Shown here: piece by piece, positions 1-8,528 of the stretch
Position numbering within the stretch: position 1 is the stretch's first letter
Layout of the letters: every line of letters begins with the position of its first letter
Assembly: GCA_964514655.1 (NCBI GenBank)
Contig: CAZEQY010000001.1
Span: 1-64,000 of the forward strand
Origin: SZAS-7 sp964514655
GTDB lineage: Bacteria > Chlamydiota > Chlamydiia > Chlamydiales > FEN-1388
Reading direction: 5' to 3'
Length of the DNA stretch: 64,000 nucleotides
Translations under genes and position numbers: made by a program
The notes under the pieces: generated by a model
What the model was told of the DNA's origin: nothing
The model's input: only the letters and a program-made list of their open reading frames with translations
Database searches by the model: none

Positions 1-44
1 TGTTTAAAGAATGTTACGTTTGAACGGCTGAGTTTTGCAAAAGG

Positions 45-107
45 CTCTTAATCTTGATCTATTTCAGAACGGAATCTATAAAAAAAGATTAAGATCAAGA
101 TTAAGAG
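45..107. repeat. Perfect 16-bp inverted repeat downstream of rseP
   Basis: Arms 45-60 (CTCTTAATCTTGATCT) and 92-107 are exact reverse complements, separated by 31 bases with an A7 run next to the right arm. The element lies just past the rseP stop, so it may work as a transcription terminator or 3' mRNA stabiliser. Closely similar sequence recurs at about 38175-38208, which suggests a dispersed intergenic repeat rather than a one-off terminator. Confidence 0.6.
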
Positions 108-135
108 GAAAAGCCCGCCCGAGAGCGAGCGAACT

Positions 136-2070
136 TTAGCGAACAAACGATGTGAGCAGCCTGATGAGGTCGTGATAGGTTAGATATACCAAGAAAGCGA
201 TCAAGGCTACTGCAAAGGGCACTACGATCTTTTCGATAGTTTTTGCCTTGAGTCTTTTGCCCGTCACGATTTCAAAGAGAGAGAGGCATATGTAGCCGCC
301 ATCTAGGACCGGTAGAGGCAATAGGTTAAGTAAACCAAGGTTTAGGCTGATGGCGCCAAGCCAAAAGAGGGCCTCTTTTGCACCGGACATCCACTGAACA
401 TGGATCACCTGAACAATGCCTATAGGGCCGCTTAGCCATTTTGGATTCAAAAAGCCGCCAACTAGCGCTTCTAGGGTGTGAACAACCTCATCCACGATGT
501 CGCCAAACATCTGAAATGGGTCTGGATTGTAAGATACCTGCATATCATCAACGCCGGGCAGTCCAAGTAAAAGCTGCTTCTGGCGCGTTTCCAAAAACTT
601 TAGGGCATATGCGCGCTTTTCCGGATCGTCGATAGCTTGAATGATCTTTTTTTCTTCTTCAGCCTCTTTTTGTGAAAGCTCTTTATCAGCAAGCTGCATA
701 AGCTCTTGCCTGCTTTTTGGGGTAACAGGCTGCAAGAGCTTTAAAGACCCTTTTTGCATTATTGGCTGCGAAGTGCCTATGCTATTTACAATTTCGATAA
801 GGTTTTTGCCGTGAAATTCTGAATCAAATAGAGCATCTGTTGCCTGTTTAGAGTCTTGAGGCATCTTTTGGGTTATAAGTACTGCCTTGTGCGTCTGAAT
901 GTTTTTCAAAAAGTCGACAGTAGAGTCAACAGGTGTGCCATCGACTGCTACAATGATATCGCCCTCCTGAAGGGGCTCGTTAACTTCTGAAAAGTGCGTT
1001 TTGCTTGTAGACTCATCCTTTTTGTCTAAATCGATATAGGAAAGTCTACCTTCCACCATGCAGTCCGGAGTAAGGTTATAGGGAACAAAATAGAGCTTTT
1101 GAAACTTTGTGTTTTTTAGGCCGCCTTCATACTGCCAGTCGGCAAGTTCTTCTCTCACCTGGTTTGAAAGTTTGAGATCTTCAAGAACAACTCGTGGCAC
1201 GCGCCTTTGCAAATAGTGTCCATCACGTTCAATAGTGATCAGACTTTTACCATCATTTAGTACGCTGCTAAGTTCAGCTAGGGAGTAAATAGGCTCTCCA
1301 TCTACCCAGAGGATGCGATCGCCCGGCTCTATGCCACTTCCAATAAGTGGTGAGCCTTTTGGAAGTTCTTGGTTATGCTTGGGATAGATAATGAAGCTTG
1401 CAGAATTAAAAACACCTGTCGTTAAAATGCCTGATTCTACCGCCTGAGGATGCTGGTAGGGCTTAACCTGCAAAGAAAATGGCTCATAGGCATGCTTCTG
1501 TTTATTCCAGCGCAGGCCCTCAACTAAAATATTGTCTCCAGATGTCATAGCAGCATGAAAATGGCCCTTTTCACCACGCACAGGCTCGCCATTATACGCC
1601 AAGATAATATCGCCAGGACGAACGCCAGCTTTATAGAGTTCTGATTGAGGATCTACCCAGCCTATTTTATTTGTAACATCGGCATAGTTTTTCTCTCTTC
1701 CACCCGTTGCCCAAATAACGCAGAATACCAAAAAGGCAAAGACAAGGTTTGTCAAAGGTCCCATGATGGCAACTTTGATGCGATCCCAGGGTGATTTACC
1801 AAAAAATCCATCAGTAATATCTTCCGGTTCTTTGCCATCTTCTTTTTCCATACCTGCAATTTTGACATAGCCACCAAAGGGCAGCCAGCAGATATTCCAT
1901 TTCACGCCATTATGCAGTATAGTAAAAATTGGACGTCCAAAGCCTATACCAAAAGACTCAACGCGCATACCAACACGACGCGCCATCCAGAAGTGACCGA
2001 GTTCATGAATAAAAATTAAAAACCCAAGTCCTATAATAGCTAAAAGAAGATAGAGCAAGCTCACGGGCAT
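136..2070 (-). CDS. rseP: Site-2 intramembrane zinc metalloprotease RseP (chlamydial CT072-type)
   Basis: Intramembrane protease of the RseP/YaeL family, which cleaves membrane-anchored substrates after a first-site cut. The zinc motif IHELGH (H22, E23, H26) lies in the first membrane segment. The second conserved motif, LNLLPLPVLDGG, lies near residue 585 and is followed by a last hydrophobic stretch. The long middle part carries PDZ-like segments (around residues 140-200, 230-290 and 350-390, with GDIILAYNG, GDRILWVDG and GDIIVAVDG). At 644 residues it is longer than E. coli RseP (about 450), as is usual in Chlamydiae. It follows ytgD by 22 bases on the same strand, so co-transcription with the metal transporter is likely. 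In C. trachomatis dxr lies between the two; here it does not. Confidence 0.93.
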   Translation of the reverse strand: MPVSLLYLLLAIIGLGFLIFIHELGHFWMARRVGMRVESFGIGFGRPIFTILHNGVKWNICWLPFGGYVKIAGMEKEDGKEPEDITDGFFGKSPWDRIKVAIMGPLTNLVFAFLVFCVIWATGGREKNYADVTNKIGWVDPQSELYKAGVRPGDIILAYNGEPVRGEKGHFHAAMTSGDNILVEGLRWNKQKHAYEPFSLQVKPYQHPQAVESGILTTGVFNSASFIIYPKHNQELPKGSPLIGSGIEPGDRILWVDGEPIYSLAELSSVLNDGKSLITIERDGHYLQRRVPRVVLEDLKLSNQVREELADWQYEGGLKNTKFQKLYFVPYNLTPDCMVEGRLSYIDLDKKDESTSKTHFSEVNEPLQEGDIIVAVDGTPVDSTVDFLKNIQTHKAVLITQKMPQDSKQATDALFDSEFHGKNLIEIVNSIGTSQPIMQKGSLKLLQPVTPKSRQELMQLADKELSQKEAEEEKKIIQAIDDPEKRAYALKFLETRQKQLLLGLPGVDDMQVSYNPDPFQMFGDIVDEVVHTLEALVGGFLNPKWLSGPIGIVQVIHVQWMSGAKEALFWLGAISLNLGLLNLLPLPVLDGGYICLSLFEIVTGKRLKAKTIEKIVVPFAVALIAFLVYLTYHDLIRLLTSFVR

Positions 2071-2092
2071 TTCCTTGTAAAATAATTCAGGA

Positions 2093-3058
2093 TTATGCCT
2101 TAGAAGGTCTAATCAGTGCAAGAGTTATACCATAAATAAGGGCTAAAATAGTTACTACCAATCCAGCTGTTGAACAGGCTTCGTTGTAATACGAAAGTAT
2201 GTGACGAGAAAGGGCAACTCCAACTAAAGAACTACTCACTCCCACCACACACGATAGCATCACCATATGGGTAAGTGTGTGTGTGAGGCGCCGTGCAACA
2301 AGTGGCGGCGTTACTAAAAAGGCCAAAAAGAGCAATACACCAACTGCCCGAAATGCACCTATTGCTGTAAGTGAAACTAAAGCCATTAATAGATAGCTCA
2401 TCTTGGTATTAGATATACCGCACATCCCTGCAAAAAGCGGATCAAAAGATGTGACAAAGAGCTTTCTCCAAAAAAGAAGTATAACAACTGCCGTCACGAT
2501 AAAAATCCAAAATAGCAAGATAAGATCATCGATATGCAAAGCATCGACATTACCCATCAATAACTCAGCACCTATATGAGAACTTTTTGTAAGGCTTGTA
2601 ACAAGAATAATGCCAAGGGCAAATAAAAAGGTAAATACCATGCCTATACTTGCGTCTACAGCAACAGGTAGATGCGCGCTAATGAGTTGAATCAAAAAGG
2701 TTGTGAGCACGCTTGATCCAAGCGCAGCGAGTATGAGTAAGCTATCAGAAGGCAAAAGGTGGCCAAAGTCAAGCTCCTGTCCAGGCGTATAAAAATAGTG
2801 ATACACTAAATAGGCAATTACAACTCCGGGAAGTATCGTATGAGAAAGGGCATTTGCAAGCATTGTCATCTTGCGCAGCACAAAGAAAGTGCCTATAAAA
2901 GCTGCGGTAATAGACAAGATAAGAAGCACCAAAAGCTGCAATTCATCACTTGCAAGCTGCATAGCACTTGGCCCTTCAGCTATAAACGTATAGATGCGAC
3001 GAAACAAAATGGCAAAAAATCCTAAGAAATCACATCCCCAGTATGGATTTATACTCAT
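2093..3058 (-). CDS. ytgD: Metal ABC transporter permease YtgD
   Basis: Inner-membrane permease of the ABC-3 (TroC/TroD, ZnuB) family for iron, manganese or zinc import. The 321 residues hold about eight to nine hydrophobic segments. The typical LRKMTMLANALSHTILPGV stretch near residues 60-80 matches the loop contacting the ATPase in this family. The start overlaps the ytgC stop by four bases, showing translational coupling. A shorter start at the methionine before QLASDELQLL (about residue 33) is possible. It would pair with YtgC as the second permease subunit. Confidence 0.92.
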   Translation of the reverse strand: MSINPYWGCDFLGFFAILFRRIYTFIAEGPSAMQLASDELQLLVLLILSITAAFIGTFFVLRKMTMLANALSHTILPGVVIAYLVYHYFYTPGQELDFGHLLPSDSLLILAALGSSVLTTFLIQLISAHLPVAVDASIGMVFTFLFALGIILVTSLTKSSHIGAELLMGNVDALHIDDLILLFWIFIVTAVVILLFWRKLFVTSFDPLFAGMCGISNTKMSYLLMALVSLTAIGAFRAVGVLLFLAFLVTPPLVARRLTHTLTHMVMLSCVVGVSSSLVGVALSRHILSYYNEACSTAGLVVTILALIYGITLALIRPSKA

Positions 3059-4353
3059 AGACTTGCCTCAGGTATTGGCTGTTTATGAGGATCTTCTTGA
3101 GGATAGTGCAAAAGCTCTAAAAGCGCCTTTTCAATATCAGGAGTGATGATATGTTCCATTTCTTCAGCACTTGGATGCACGCGGTCTTTTCCAATGCCGC
3201 AGTATTCTACTAAATAAACTTCCCAGAGCCTATGAAGCCGTACAATCTTTTTTCCCCACAATAGCCCGGATGGCGTAAGTTCAAAAGAATCATCCCCTAT
3301 TTTACGTAGCCACCCCTTTTTACTAAGTACCTGTATGAGCAAAGCAAGTCGTACCGGATGTATCTGAAGTTTTTCTTGGATCTCTTTTTGCTTAAAATCC
3401 TTTGAATTTAGCTTCCAAAGGGCTTTTAACAGATTTTCTTGTTGGCAGCGAATCTGAAAGGCATAGCGCCTTAGGGCACAAAAGACAAGTCCCCTTTTTG
3501 GCGAAAAAAGACTCGACACCAAAAATAGAGATGCGCCCGCAACAACAATCATGGGCCCCGTAGGAAAAGAGTAAAGATCCTTACTCAGCTCATGCGAAAA
3601 GTACACCCCAAAAAATCCTGAAACTACACCAAATAGACAAGCAAGTCCTAGCACATATTCTAAGCGACTTGTCCACATTCTACTAGTAACGCCAGGAAAA
3701 ATCAGCATGCTCGATATAAGGACAACGCCTAAAGAGCGTATACCCACCACCACGGCGACAACAGTAATAGCAAGTAACAGTGCGTGAACTTTTGCTACGT
3801 TAATGCCTATAGCTTTTGCAAAATCACTATCAAATAGCACGGTTTTAATGGGCCTATACATCCATATGGTGATGAAAAGTGTTATGAAGATGAGGCCACT
3901 ATAGACATAGATGTGAGTATTTGTCTGCAAAGCCGCCTGCCCAAAAAGATAGCTTGAAAGCTCCCTATAAAGTGTTGGATATGTTCCCTGAAGTGCTGAG
4001 AGCACAACAAGGGCAACACCAAAAAAAGAGGCTATAATAAAGCATAGAGCACTATCCGGATGCACGCGGTAGCGAATAACTAATTTTTTAATAAAATACA
4101 TTCCCAAAAGGCACGATAGCGCAGCACCAATAAGCGGCAGCAGTAAAAGTTGAATATCATCATCAACAGCATATAGCTTTATCGCAAGCAGGCTCAAAAT
4201 AACGCCAGGATAAGAAGCATGCGAAAGCGCCTCACCGATGAGCGACTGCTTTTCAAGGATACTAAACGTTCCCACAAAAGCTGCAATCAGGCACATCAGC
4301 ATAGACCCTATTGTGGGCGCAAGAAGCACAGGATCAGTAAAGTACTCAATCAT
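3055..4353 (-). CDS. ytgC: Metal ABC permease fused to DtxR-like repressor (YtgC-YtgR)
   Basis: Two-part protein of 432 residues. Residues 1 to about 285 are an ABC-3 permease with roughly eight membrane segments and the family loop EKQSLIGEALSHASYPGV near residue 35. Residues from about 295 form a DtxR/MntR-like regulator: a winged-helix region (QKEIQEKLQIHPVRLALLIQ, then KKGWLRK), followed by the metal-binding and dimerisation motif HPSAEEMEHIITP. In C. trachomatis the same fusion is cleaved to release the iron-dependent repressor YtgR. That processing is inferred here from homology. It sits third in the ytg operon, with four-base overlaps on both sides. Confidence 0.94.
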   Translation of the reverse strand: MIEYFTDPVLLAPTIGSMLMCLIAAFVGTFSILEKQSLIGEALSHASYPGVILSLLAIKLYAVDDDIQLLLLPLIGAALSCLLGMYFIKKLVIRYRVHPDSALCFIIASFFGVALVVLSALQGTYPTLYRELSSYLFGQAALQTNTHIYVYSGLIFITLFITIWMYRPIKTVLFDSDFAKAIGINVAKVHALLLAITVVAVVVGIRSLGVVLISSMLIFPGVTSRMWTSRLEYVLGLACLFGVVSGFFGVYFSHELSKDLYSFPTGPMIVVAGASLFLVSSLFSPKRGLVFCALRRYAFQIRCQQENLLKALWKLNSKDFKQKEIQEKLQIHPVRLALLIQVLSKKGWLRKIGDDSFELTPSGLLWGKKIVRLHRLWEVYLVEYCGIGKDRVHPSAEEMEHIITPDIEKALLELLHYPQEDPHKQPIPEASL

Positions 4354-5117
4354 TGAATTCCAAGTGTCGTTGTACGCGAGCGTTTTACTGTTTCATCTAA
4401 AAGTGAAAAATTTTTGGCGTAGGTTTTATGGATATTTGGCCGTGTAAAGGTGCTACCTGTTGGCCCCAAGGCAATCAAACGCACATTTAAAAGAAGCACC
4501 CACGAAAAATAGTCTTCCACGCGGTTTAAATCGTGATGCACCATCAAAACAGTCTTACCCTCTTTTACAAGGCTCTGCAAAAGGGCTATTATCATCTCTT
4601 CTGTTGTATGATCAACTCCTGCAAGAGGCTCATCAAGCAAATAGACCTCTGCCTTTTGCATGAGGGCTCTTGCCAAAAAGGCGCGCTGCTGCTGGCCGCC
4701 TGAAAGCTGGCTAATCTGCCTATCGGCATAGTCTAGCATGCCAACCTTTTCAAGACACTCTGAGACGAATTCATGGTCTTTTTTTGATGCAAAGCTAAAG
4801 GGACGGCATCTCGGATAGCAGCCCATGAGCACAAGCTGGCGTACAGTTATAGGAAAGTCCCAGTCTACAGCTTCTCGCTGTGGGACATAAGCAATGTGCG
4901 TTTTCATAGAGCAAAGAGGCTTATCATGCACCCAGACAGAACCTGAAACTACCGGCACAAGACCAAGAATTGCCTTTAAAAGAGTGCTCTTTCCGGCACC
5001 ATTTGGCCCCAAAATGCCCACAAATGCTCCTCGAGCAATTGCAAGATCGATATCCCAAAGCACAGGAGAATCATGATAGTGAACAGTAAGATTAGATACC
5101 TTGAGCGCTTCTTGCAT
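4350..5117 (-). CDS. ytgB: Metal ABC transporter ATP-binding protein YtgB
   Basis: ATPase subunit (255 residues) that powers metal uptake through YtgC/YtgD. Visible motifs are Walker A GPNGAGKST (about residues 38-46), Q-loop VPQREAVDWDFP, signature LSGGQQQR, Walker B VYLLDEPLAGVD and the switch histidine in MVHHDL. The VDWDFP segment is typical of the Mn/Zn/Fe class. The gene overlaps ytgA by 26 bases and ytgC by four, indicating a tightly coupled operon. Confidence 0.95.
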   Translation of the reverse strand: MQEALKVSNLTVHYHDSPVLWDIDLAIARGAFVGILGPNGAGKSTLLKAILGLVPVVSGSVWVHDKPLCSMKTHIAYVPQREAVDWDFPITVRQLVLMGCYPRCRPFSFASKKDHEFVSECLEKVGMLDYADRQISQLSGGQQQRAFLARALMQKAEVYLLDEPLAGVDHTTEEMIIALLQSLVKEGKTVLMVHHDLNRVEDYFSWVLLLNVRLIALGPTGSTFTRPNIHKTYAKNFSLLDETVKRSRTTTLGIQ

Positions 5118-6087
5118 CCGCTAATCCTTTTTCAATTACATCTGCATCATAACTCATCATGTCTGCATAGGTAGATCCTGCCGGCCCCATGGCATCTATA
5201 TAGAGGGCATCTTTTGCGATGTGCACTACGTAGCCATATTTTGAGCAGACTTCAGCAAGTTTTTTTAATGAATCGCGACTTACGTTAGATTCAGAAAAGA
5301 GTGTTTTTACCTTATACTTGATAATGTACTCTACAAGCTTTTGTATATCTGCTGTGCTGAGCTGGCTTTCAGGGGCTAAGCCCTCCGGCGCCATAGCGCG
5401 TACATTCCATGTAGCATTTTTACGCTCCTCATCTGTTGCAAGATAGGCTCTAACAAAATAGTTACATGCTTCATGCGAAGTAACAAGGTAGCGATCTTGT
5501 TCAGGAATGTGTTGAAAAGCAGTGTATATCTTTTGGTGCAGCTGGTTCAATTTGTTGCTAAGAAGATCCCTACGAGTTTTAAAAATACCATCACTTGCTG
5601 GAAGTGCTATTGAGAGCTGCTTGTAGAGTAAAGGTACACTTTTTTCCCACAAAGAAACATCCATCCATACATGAGGATCAACACTTCCATTATATACGAT
5701 AATATCTTGAGGAGCCACGCTAGATAAAAAATCACCTATAGAATGAGCCTTAGGATTATTTCTCAGTCGCTCTGACAGGCTGGGACCATGTTCTAAGCCG
5801 AGTCCGTTATAAAAAATTAAATCGGCACGAGAAAGTTTTTCATCATCTCCTTTTACAAGCTGGTAGGAATGGGGGTCACTTTCTCCCTGAATAAGTGTAA
5901 GACAGTCAATTTCGTCCATACCAACTTCTTGAACAAGATTGGCGATCATTGCTGTTGTGCAGAGTACCTTGAGTTTGCCATTATCGCTCATCCATTCCTG
6001 AAGTTTAGGGTTACTCGAGCGGTCGCAACTGGTAATAAAAAATGAAAATAATGCTAGGGCTAGTGCCAAAGGCCAAAATTTGTTCAT
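5092..6087 (-). CDS. ytgA: Metal ABC transporter substrate-binding protein YtgA
   Basis: Periplasmic metal-binding protein of the TroA/ZnuA cluster A-I family (331 residues). The N terminus has a signal peptide ending FFITSC, a plausible lipobox, so it may be a lipoprotein. Candidate metal ligands follow the TroA order: His in SDPHSYQL, His in DPHVWMDV, His in TSHEACNYF, and an acidic residue in FSESNVSRD. The mature protein captures Fe, Mn or Zn and delivers it to YtgBCD. It is the first gene of the operon, with a good promoter 25-53 bases upstream of its start codon and an AGAGAGA ribosome-binding stretch. Confidence 0.94.
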   Translation of the reverse strand: MNKFWPLALALALFSFFITSCDRSSNPKLQEWMSDNGKLKVLCTTAMIANLVQEVGMDEIDCLTLIQGESDPHSYQLVKGDDEKLSRADLIFYNGLGLEHGPSLSERLRNNPKAHSIGDFLSSVAPQDIIVYNGSVDPHVWMDVSLWEKSVPLLYKQLSIALPASDGIFKTRRDLLSNKLNQLHQKIYTAFQHIPEQDRYLVTSHEACNYFVRAYLATDEERKNATWNVRAMAPEGLAPESQLSTADIQKLVEYIIKYKVKTLFSESNVSRDSLKKLAEVCSKYGYVVHIAKDALYIDAMGPAGSTYADMMSYDADVIEKGLADARSAQGI

Positions 6088-6111
6088 CAGTCTCTCTTGT
6101 CTTCATGCTTC

Positions 6112-6140
6112 ATTGTACACATTCATGCGTAATAAAACAA
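6112..6140 (-). promoter_or_regulatory. Sigma70/sigma66-type promoter of the ytg operon
   Basis: Reading the minus strand, -35 TTGTTT (6135-6140) and -10 TACAAT (6112-6117) are separated by exactly 17 bases. Predicted transcription starts near 6105, leaving a leader of about 18 nucleotides before the ytgA ATG at 6087. Confidence 0.6.
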
Positions 6141-6147
6141 TTAAGAT

Positions 6148-6175
6148 TGACAATAAACCACTAAATGACAATAAA
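6148..6175. promoter_or_regulatory. Direct 10-bp repeat upstream of ytg promoter, possible YtgR operator
   Basis: TGACAATAAA occurs twice, at 6148-6157 and 6166-6175, with starts 18 bases apart, about two helical turns. It lies immediately upstream of the ytg -35 box and between the divergent genes ytgA and 6272-6763. The operon encodes its own DtxR-type repressor, so an operator here is plausible, but the binding-site assignment is inference. Confidence 0.35.
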
Positions 6176-6271
6176 TATGCCCAACAAAAATCCGCGGGTT
6201 CCGGTGTGCCAAATCTTAACCCGTTTGGATTGTAACTTATTTTTGAAAAACAAAAAAGAAAGGACAACCCA

Positions 6272-6763
6272 ATGTCAGTTAAACAAAGCGATATGATCGC
6301 AACCTCATCGCGAGAACTCGAAGAGCTCATCACTAAAGCAATCAAAAAAGTTGGTGGCAAAAAAGAAAACGACCTGTGCCGCTATCTCCCTATGACAACC
6401 GGTGGCTATATGCACCATTTTACCCTACGTAAAATGAAGACACAAGCCGCAGAAACACTTGCAGCAATGATTAAAAAGTTTATTACAGATGCGGATCGCC
6501 CAGCAACAGTTGCTCCTAAGCAACGCGCAGCTCGCGGCTCAAGAAAGAAAAAAGATCATATCGTACTAACAAAGACTGACATAGACCACATCCTTCAGAT
6601 CGCCCGCTCTGTTGGCGACAAAGATTTAGTACGCAAACTCACGCCTAAAAAAGACCTTCGCACCGTTAAGCGCGAACTTATCTCCTCAATTCGTCATGGC
6701 AAAATCGAGCAAGAATTGTGGAATATCTATGTAGAAGTTACTCAGCACAGCTTAATGGCTTAA
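6272..6763 (+). CDS. Conserved basic protein, possible CT066 counterpart
   Basis: Soluble 163-residue protein, rich in Lys and Arg in the middle (QRAARGSRKKKDH), with no signal peptide or membrane segment. It has an N-terminal helical region (ELEELITKAIKKVGGKKENDL) and a C-terminal helical part. A good AAAGGA site lies seven bases before the ATG. It is divergent from ytgA. In C. trachomatis the gene next to ytgA at this place is the hypothetical CT066, so positional orthology is possible; this is recalled synteny, not an alignment. The charge and a YLPMTTGGYMHHFTLRK segment could fit a nucleic-acid-binding role, but the function is unknown. Confidence 0.7.
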   Translation: MSVKQSDMIATSSRELEELITKAIKKVGGKKENDLCRYLPMTTGGYMHHFTLRKMKTQAAETLAAMIKKFITDADRPATVAPKQRAARGSRKKKDHIVLTKTDIDHILQIARSVGDKDLVRKLTPKKDLRTVKRELISSIRHGKIEQELWNIYVEVTQHSLMA

Positions 6764-6778
6764 CCCCTACTAAATTAA

Positions 6779-6813
6779 GGAGCGAGGCCACTTGCTCCTC
6801 TATTCTTTTTTTT
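6779..6813 (+). terminator. Rho-independent terminator abutting ispF start
   Basis: The stem GGAGCGAG (6779-6786) pairs with CTTGCTCC (6791-6798) with one G-U pair and a four-base loop. It is followed by TCTATTC and a run of eight T ending at 6813. It ends the transcript of 6272-6763, and its T tract directly touches the ispF ATG at 6814. Confidence 0.75.
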
Positions 6814-7308
6814 ATGCCACACTCACGAACAGGTATCGGCCAGACATCGCACCGCTTTTTATCTCCGGAATCCACAAAACCGTGCATTATTGCAGGCATG
6901 ATTTTTGAAGACATTCCCGGCTTTCAATCACGCTCTGATGGCGACGTTGTCTATCACGCGCTCTGTAATGCTATTACCTCTATTACAGGCGTTCCGATAT
7001 TGAGTGATATAGCAGTAAGACTCTGCACGCGAGATGGCATTACAGATAGCGAAGTATACCTAAAAGAGGCTCTTAAAACCTTAAAAGGCCAAAAAATTAC
7101 TCATATAGCTATCTCTTTAGAAGCAAAGCGCCCTCACTTTCAAGATCGCATCCCCGAAATGAAGCAAAGAATTGCCCGCACATTAGGCATACAGGCAACC
7201 CAAATTGGCATAACGGCTATCTCAGGTGCCGGCCTTAGCGACTGCGGCTGCGGCGACGGCGTCGCCTGTACGCTCATCATCACAACTCACCCTACTCAAG
7301 ACGCGTAA
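6814..7308 (+). CDS. ispF: 2-C-methyl-D-erythritol 2,4-cyclodiphosphate synthase, diverged
   Basis: IspF makes the cyclic diphosphate intermediate of the non-mevalonate isoprenoid pathway. The 164 residues show the family signatures SDGDVVYHAL (metal His at H48) and ISGAGLSDCGCGDGVA near the C terminus. The usual GxDxH metal site reads GQTSH (T11, H13), so the Asp ligand is a Thr. The Asp of the ITDA motif after H48 is also replaced (HALCNA), as I recall for chlamydial IspF in general. The start at 6814 gives a normal family length. An upstream in-frame ATG at 6718 would run through the preceding gene and terminator and is unlikely. There is no Shine-Dalgarno, because a terminator T tract precedes the ATG. 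Confidence 0.85.
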   Translation: MPHSRTGIGQTSHRFLSPESTKPCIIAGMIFEDIPGFQSRSDGDVVYHALCNAITSITGVPILSDIAVRLCTRDGITDSEVYLKEALKTLKGQKITHIAISLEAKRPHFQDRIPEMKQRIARTLGIQATQIGITAISGAGLSDCGCGDGVACTLIITTHPTQDA

Positions 7309-7370
7309 AAAATATTTGCCGTTTTAGAGATAAACAAGTAGGTTGAGCTTTCTATTGATTAAGAGTGGCT

Positions 7371-8528
7371 ATGTCCGAACCTACAGAGACACCTGTTCCT
7401 CCGCCAAACCACAAGCGCACAAAAGCCATGTGGACCTTTACTGCCATTTTGATTGTTGCAGGGCTTATTTGGTTTTGCCTCTGGTTTTTTTATTTTCGCT
7501 ATTATGAATCAACTGATGATGCCTACGCAAATGGCAACCTAATATATATCAATGCACCAATCGGCGGTGCTGTAGTTGCCTTTTATGCCGATGACACCGA
7601 CCTTGTACAAGAGGGCCAGCTTCTCGTTCAGCTAGATCCAACAGAACACCAAGCAGTCTACGAAAAGGAACTTGCACACCTTGCATCTATAGTCTTAGAC
7701 GTTAAACAGCTCTATGACGAAGTAAAAGTTGCTCTTGCAAACGTAAAAATTCAAAAAATAGAAGTCTTAAGAACCAGGTATGACTACAAACATCGCCTGA
7801 CACTACAAGGTACGGGCGCTGTCTCTGAAGAGGATTTTGTACACTCTCGAGATGCCTTTAGATCAGCAAAAGCTGCACTCAAGCAGGCAAAAAGCGCCCT
7901 TAAAGTAGCTCGCGATGCAGCAGGCAAAACTCGCATAAAAAACCACCCGTTAATCGAGCAGCAAAAAGGCACATGTCGAGAAGCCTACTACAACCTCAAA
8001 CACTGCTCAGTGCTAGCCCCGGCAACAGGCTACATCGCACAAAGGACTGTTGATGTTGGGCAGTGGGTAACGCCCACTACCAATATGATGGCAATCATTC
8101 CTACAGACTATGTGTGGGTTGATGCAAACTTTAAAGAAACACAGCTCACCTACATGCGAGTAGGCCAAAAGGCTACTGTAGAACTAGATATCTACGGCTC
8201 AAAAGCTCAGTATGATGGCACAGTTCTTGGAATAGCTTCTGGTACAGGCAGCGTTTTTTCTATAATACCTCCCCAAAATGCCACAGGAAACTGGATTAAG
8301 ATTGTTCAGAGACTGCCTGTACGCATCAGCCTAAACCCAGAGGTTGTAAAAAAATACCCTGCACGTCTTGGCCTTTCGGCAACCGTGTGGGTGGATATTT
8401 CAAACCAAGATCTGCCCATGCTAGCGCCCGCACCATCTCGCAAAGCCGTTGGCACGACCGATGTCTATAATATTCACCTCGAAGAGGTAGACACCATAAT
8501 GGATACACTCATTAATGACATGCTTTAG
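7371..8528 (+). CDS. HlyD/EmrA-type membrane fusion protein of an efflux pump
   Basis: Periplasmic adaptor (385 residues) of the EmrA family, linking an inner-membrane MFS pump to the outer membrane. One N-terminal membrane segment (about residues 20-45) is followed by the biotinyl-lipoyl-like half-motif ESTDDAYANGNLIYI. A helical hairpin rich in Ala and Lys (about 105-200) comes next, then the second lipoyl half APATGYIAQRTVDVGQWV and a beta barrel. The ATG at 7371 has AAGAG five bases upstream and is preferred over a GTG two codons earlier. Its 3' end overlaps the pump gene by 14 bases, so the two are translated as a unit. Confidence 0.92.
   Translation: MSEPTETPVPPPNHKRTKAMWTFTAILIVAGLIWFCLWFFYFRYYESTDDAYANGNLIYINAPIGGAVVAFYADDTDLVQEGQLLVQLDPTEHQAVYEKELAHLASIVLDVKQLYDEVKVALANVKIQKIEVLRTRYDYKHRLTLQGTGAVSEEDFVHSRDAFRSAKAALKQAKSALKVARDAAGKTRIKNHPLIEQQKGTCREAYYNLKHCSVLAPATGYIAQRTVDVGQWVTPTTNMMAIIPTDYVWVDANFKETQLTYMRVGQKATVELDIYGSKAQYDGTVLGIASGTGSVFSIIPPQNATGNWIKIVQRLPVRISLNPEVVKKYPARLGLSATVWVDISNQDLPMLAPAPSRKAVGTTDVYNIHLEEVDTIMDTLINDML

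Noticed and set aside
45..107. The inverted repeat as a tRNA or riboswitch
   Set aside because: It is one long perfect stem with no cloverleaf or conserved ligand-pocket features.
6103..6360. An open frame on the minus strand over the ytgA/6272 intergenic region
   Set aside because: It covers the ytg promoter and the start of the plus-strand gene with its good ribosome-binding site; it has no family resemblance.
6718..6813. Longer ispF start at 6718
   Set aside because: It would run through the 3' end of the preceding gene and a rho-independent terminator; the ATG at 6814 gives normal IspF length.
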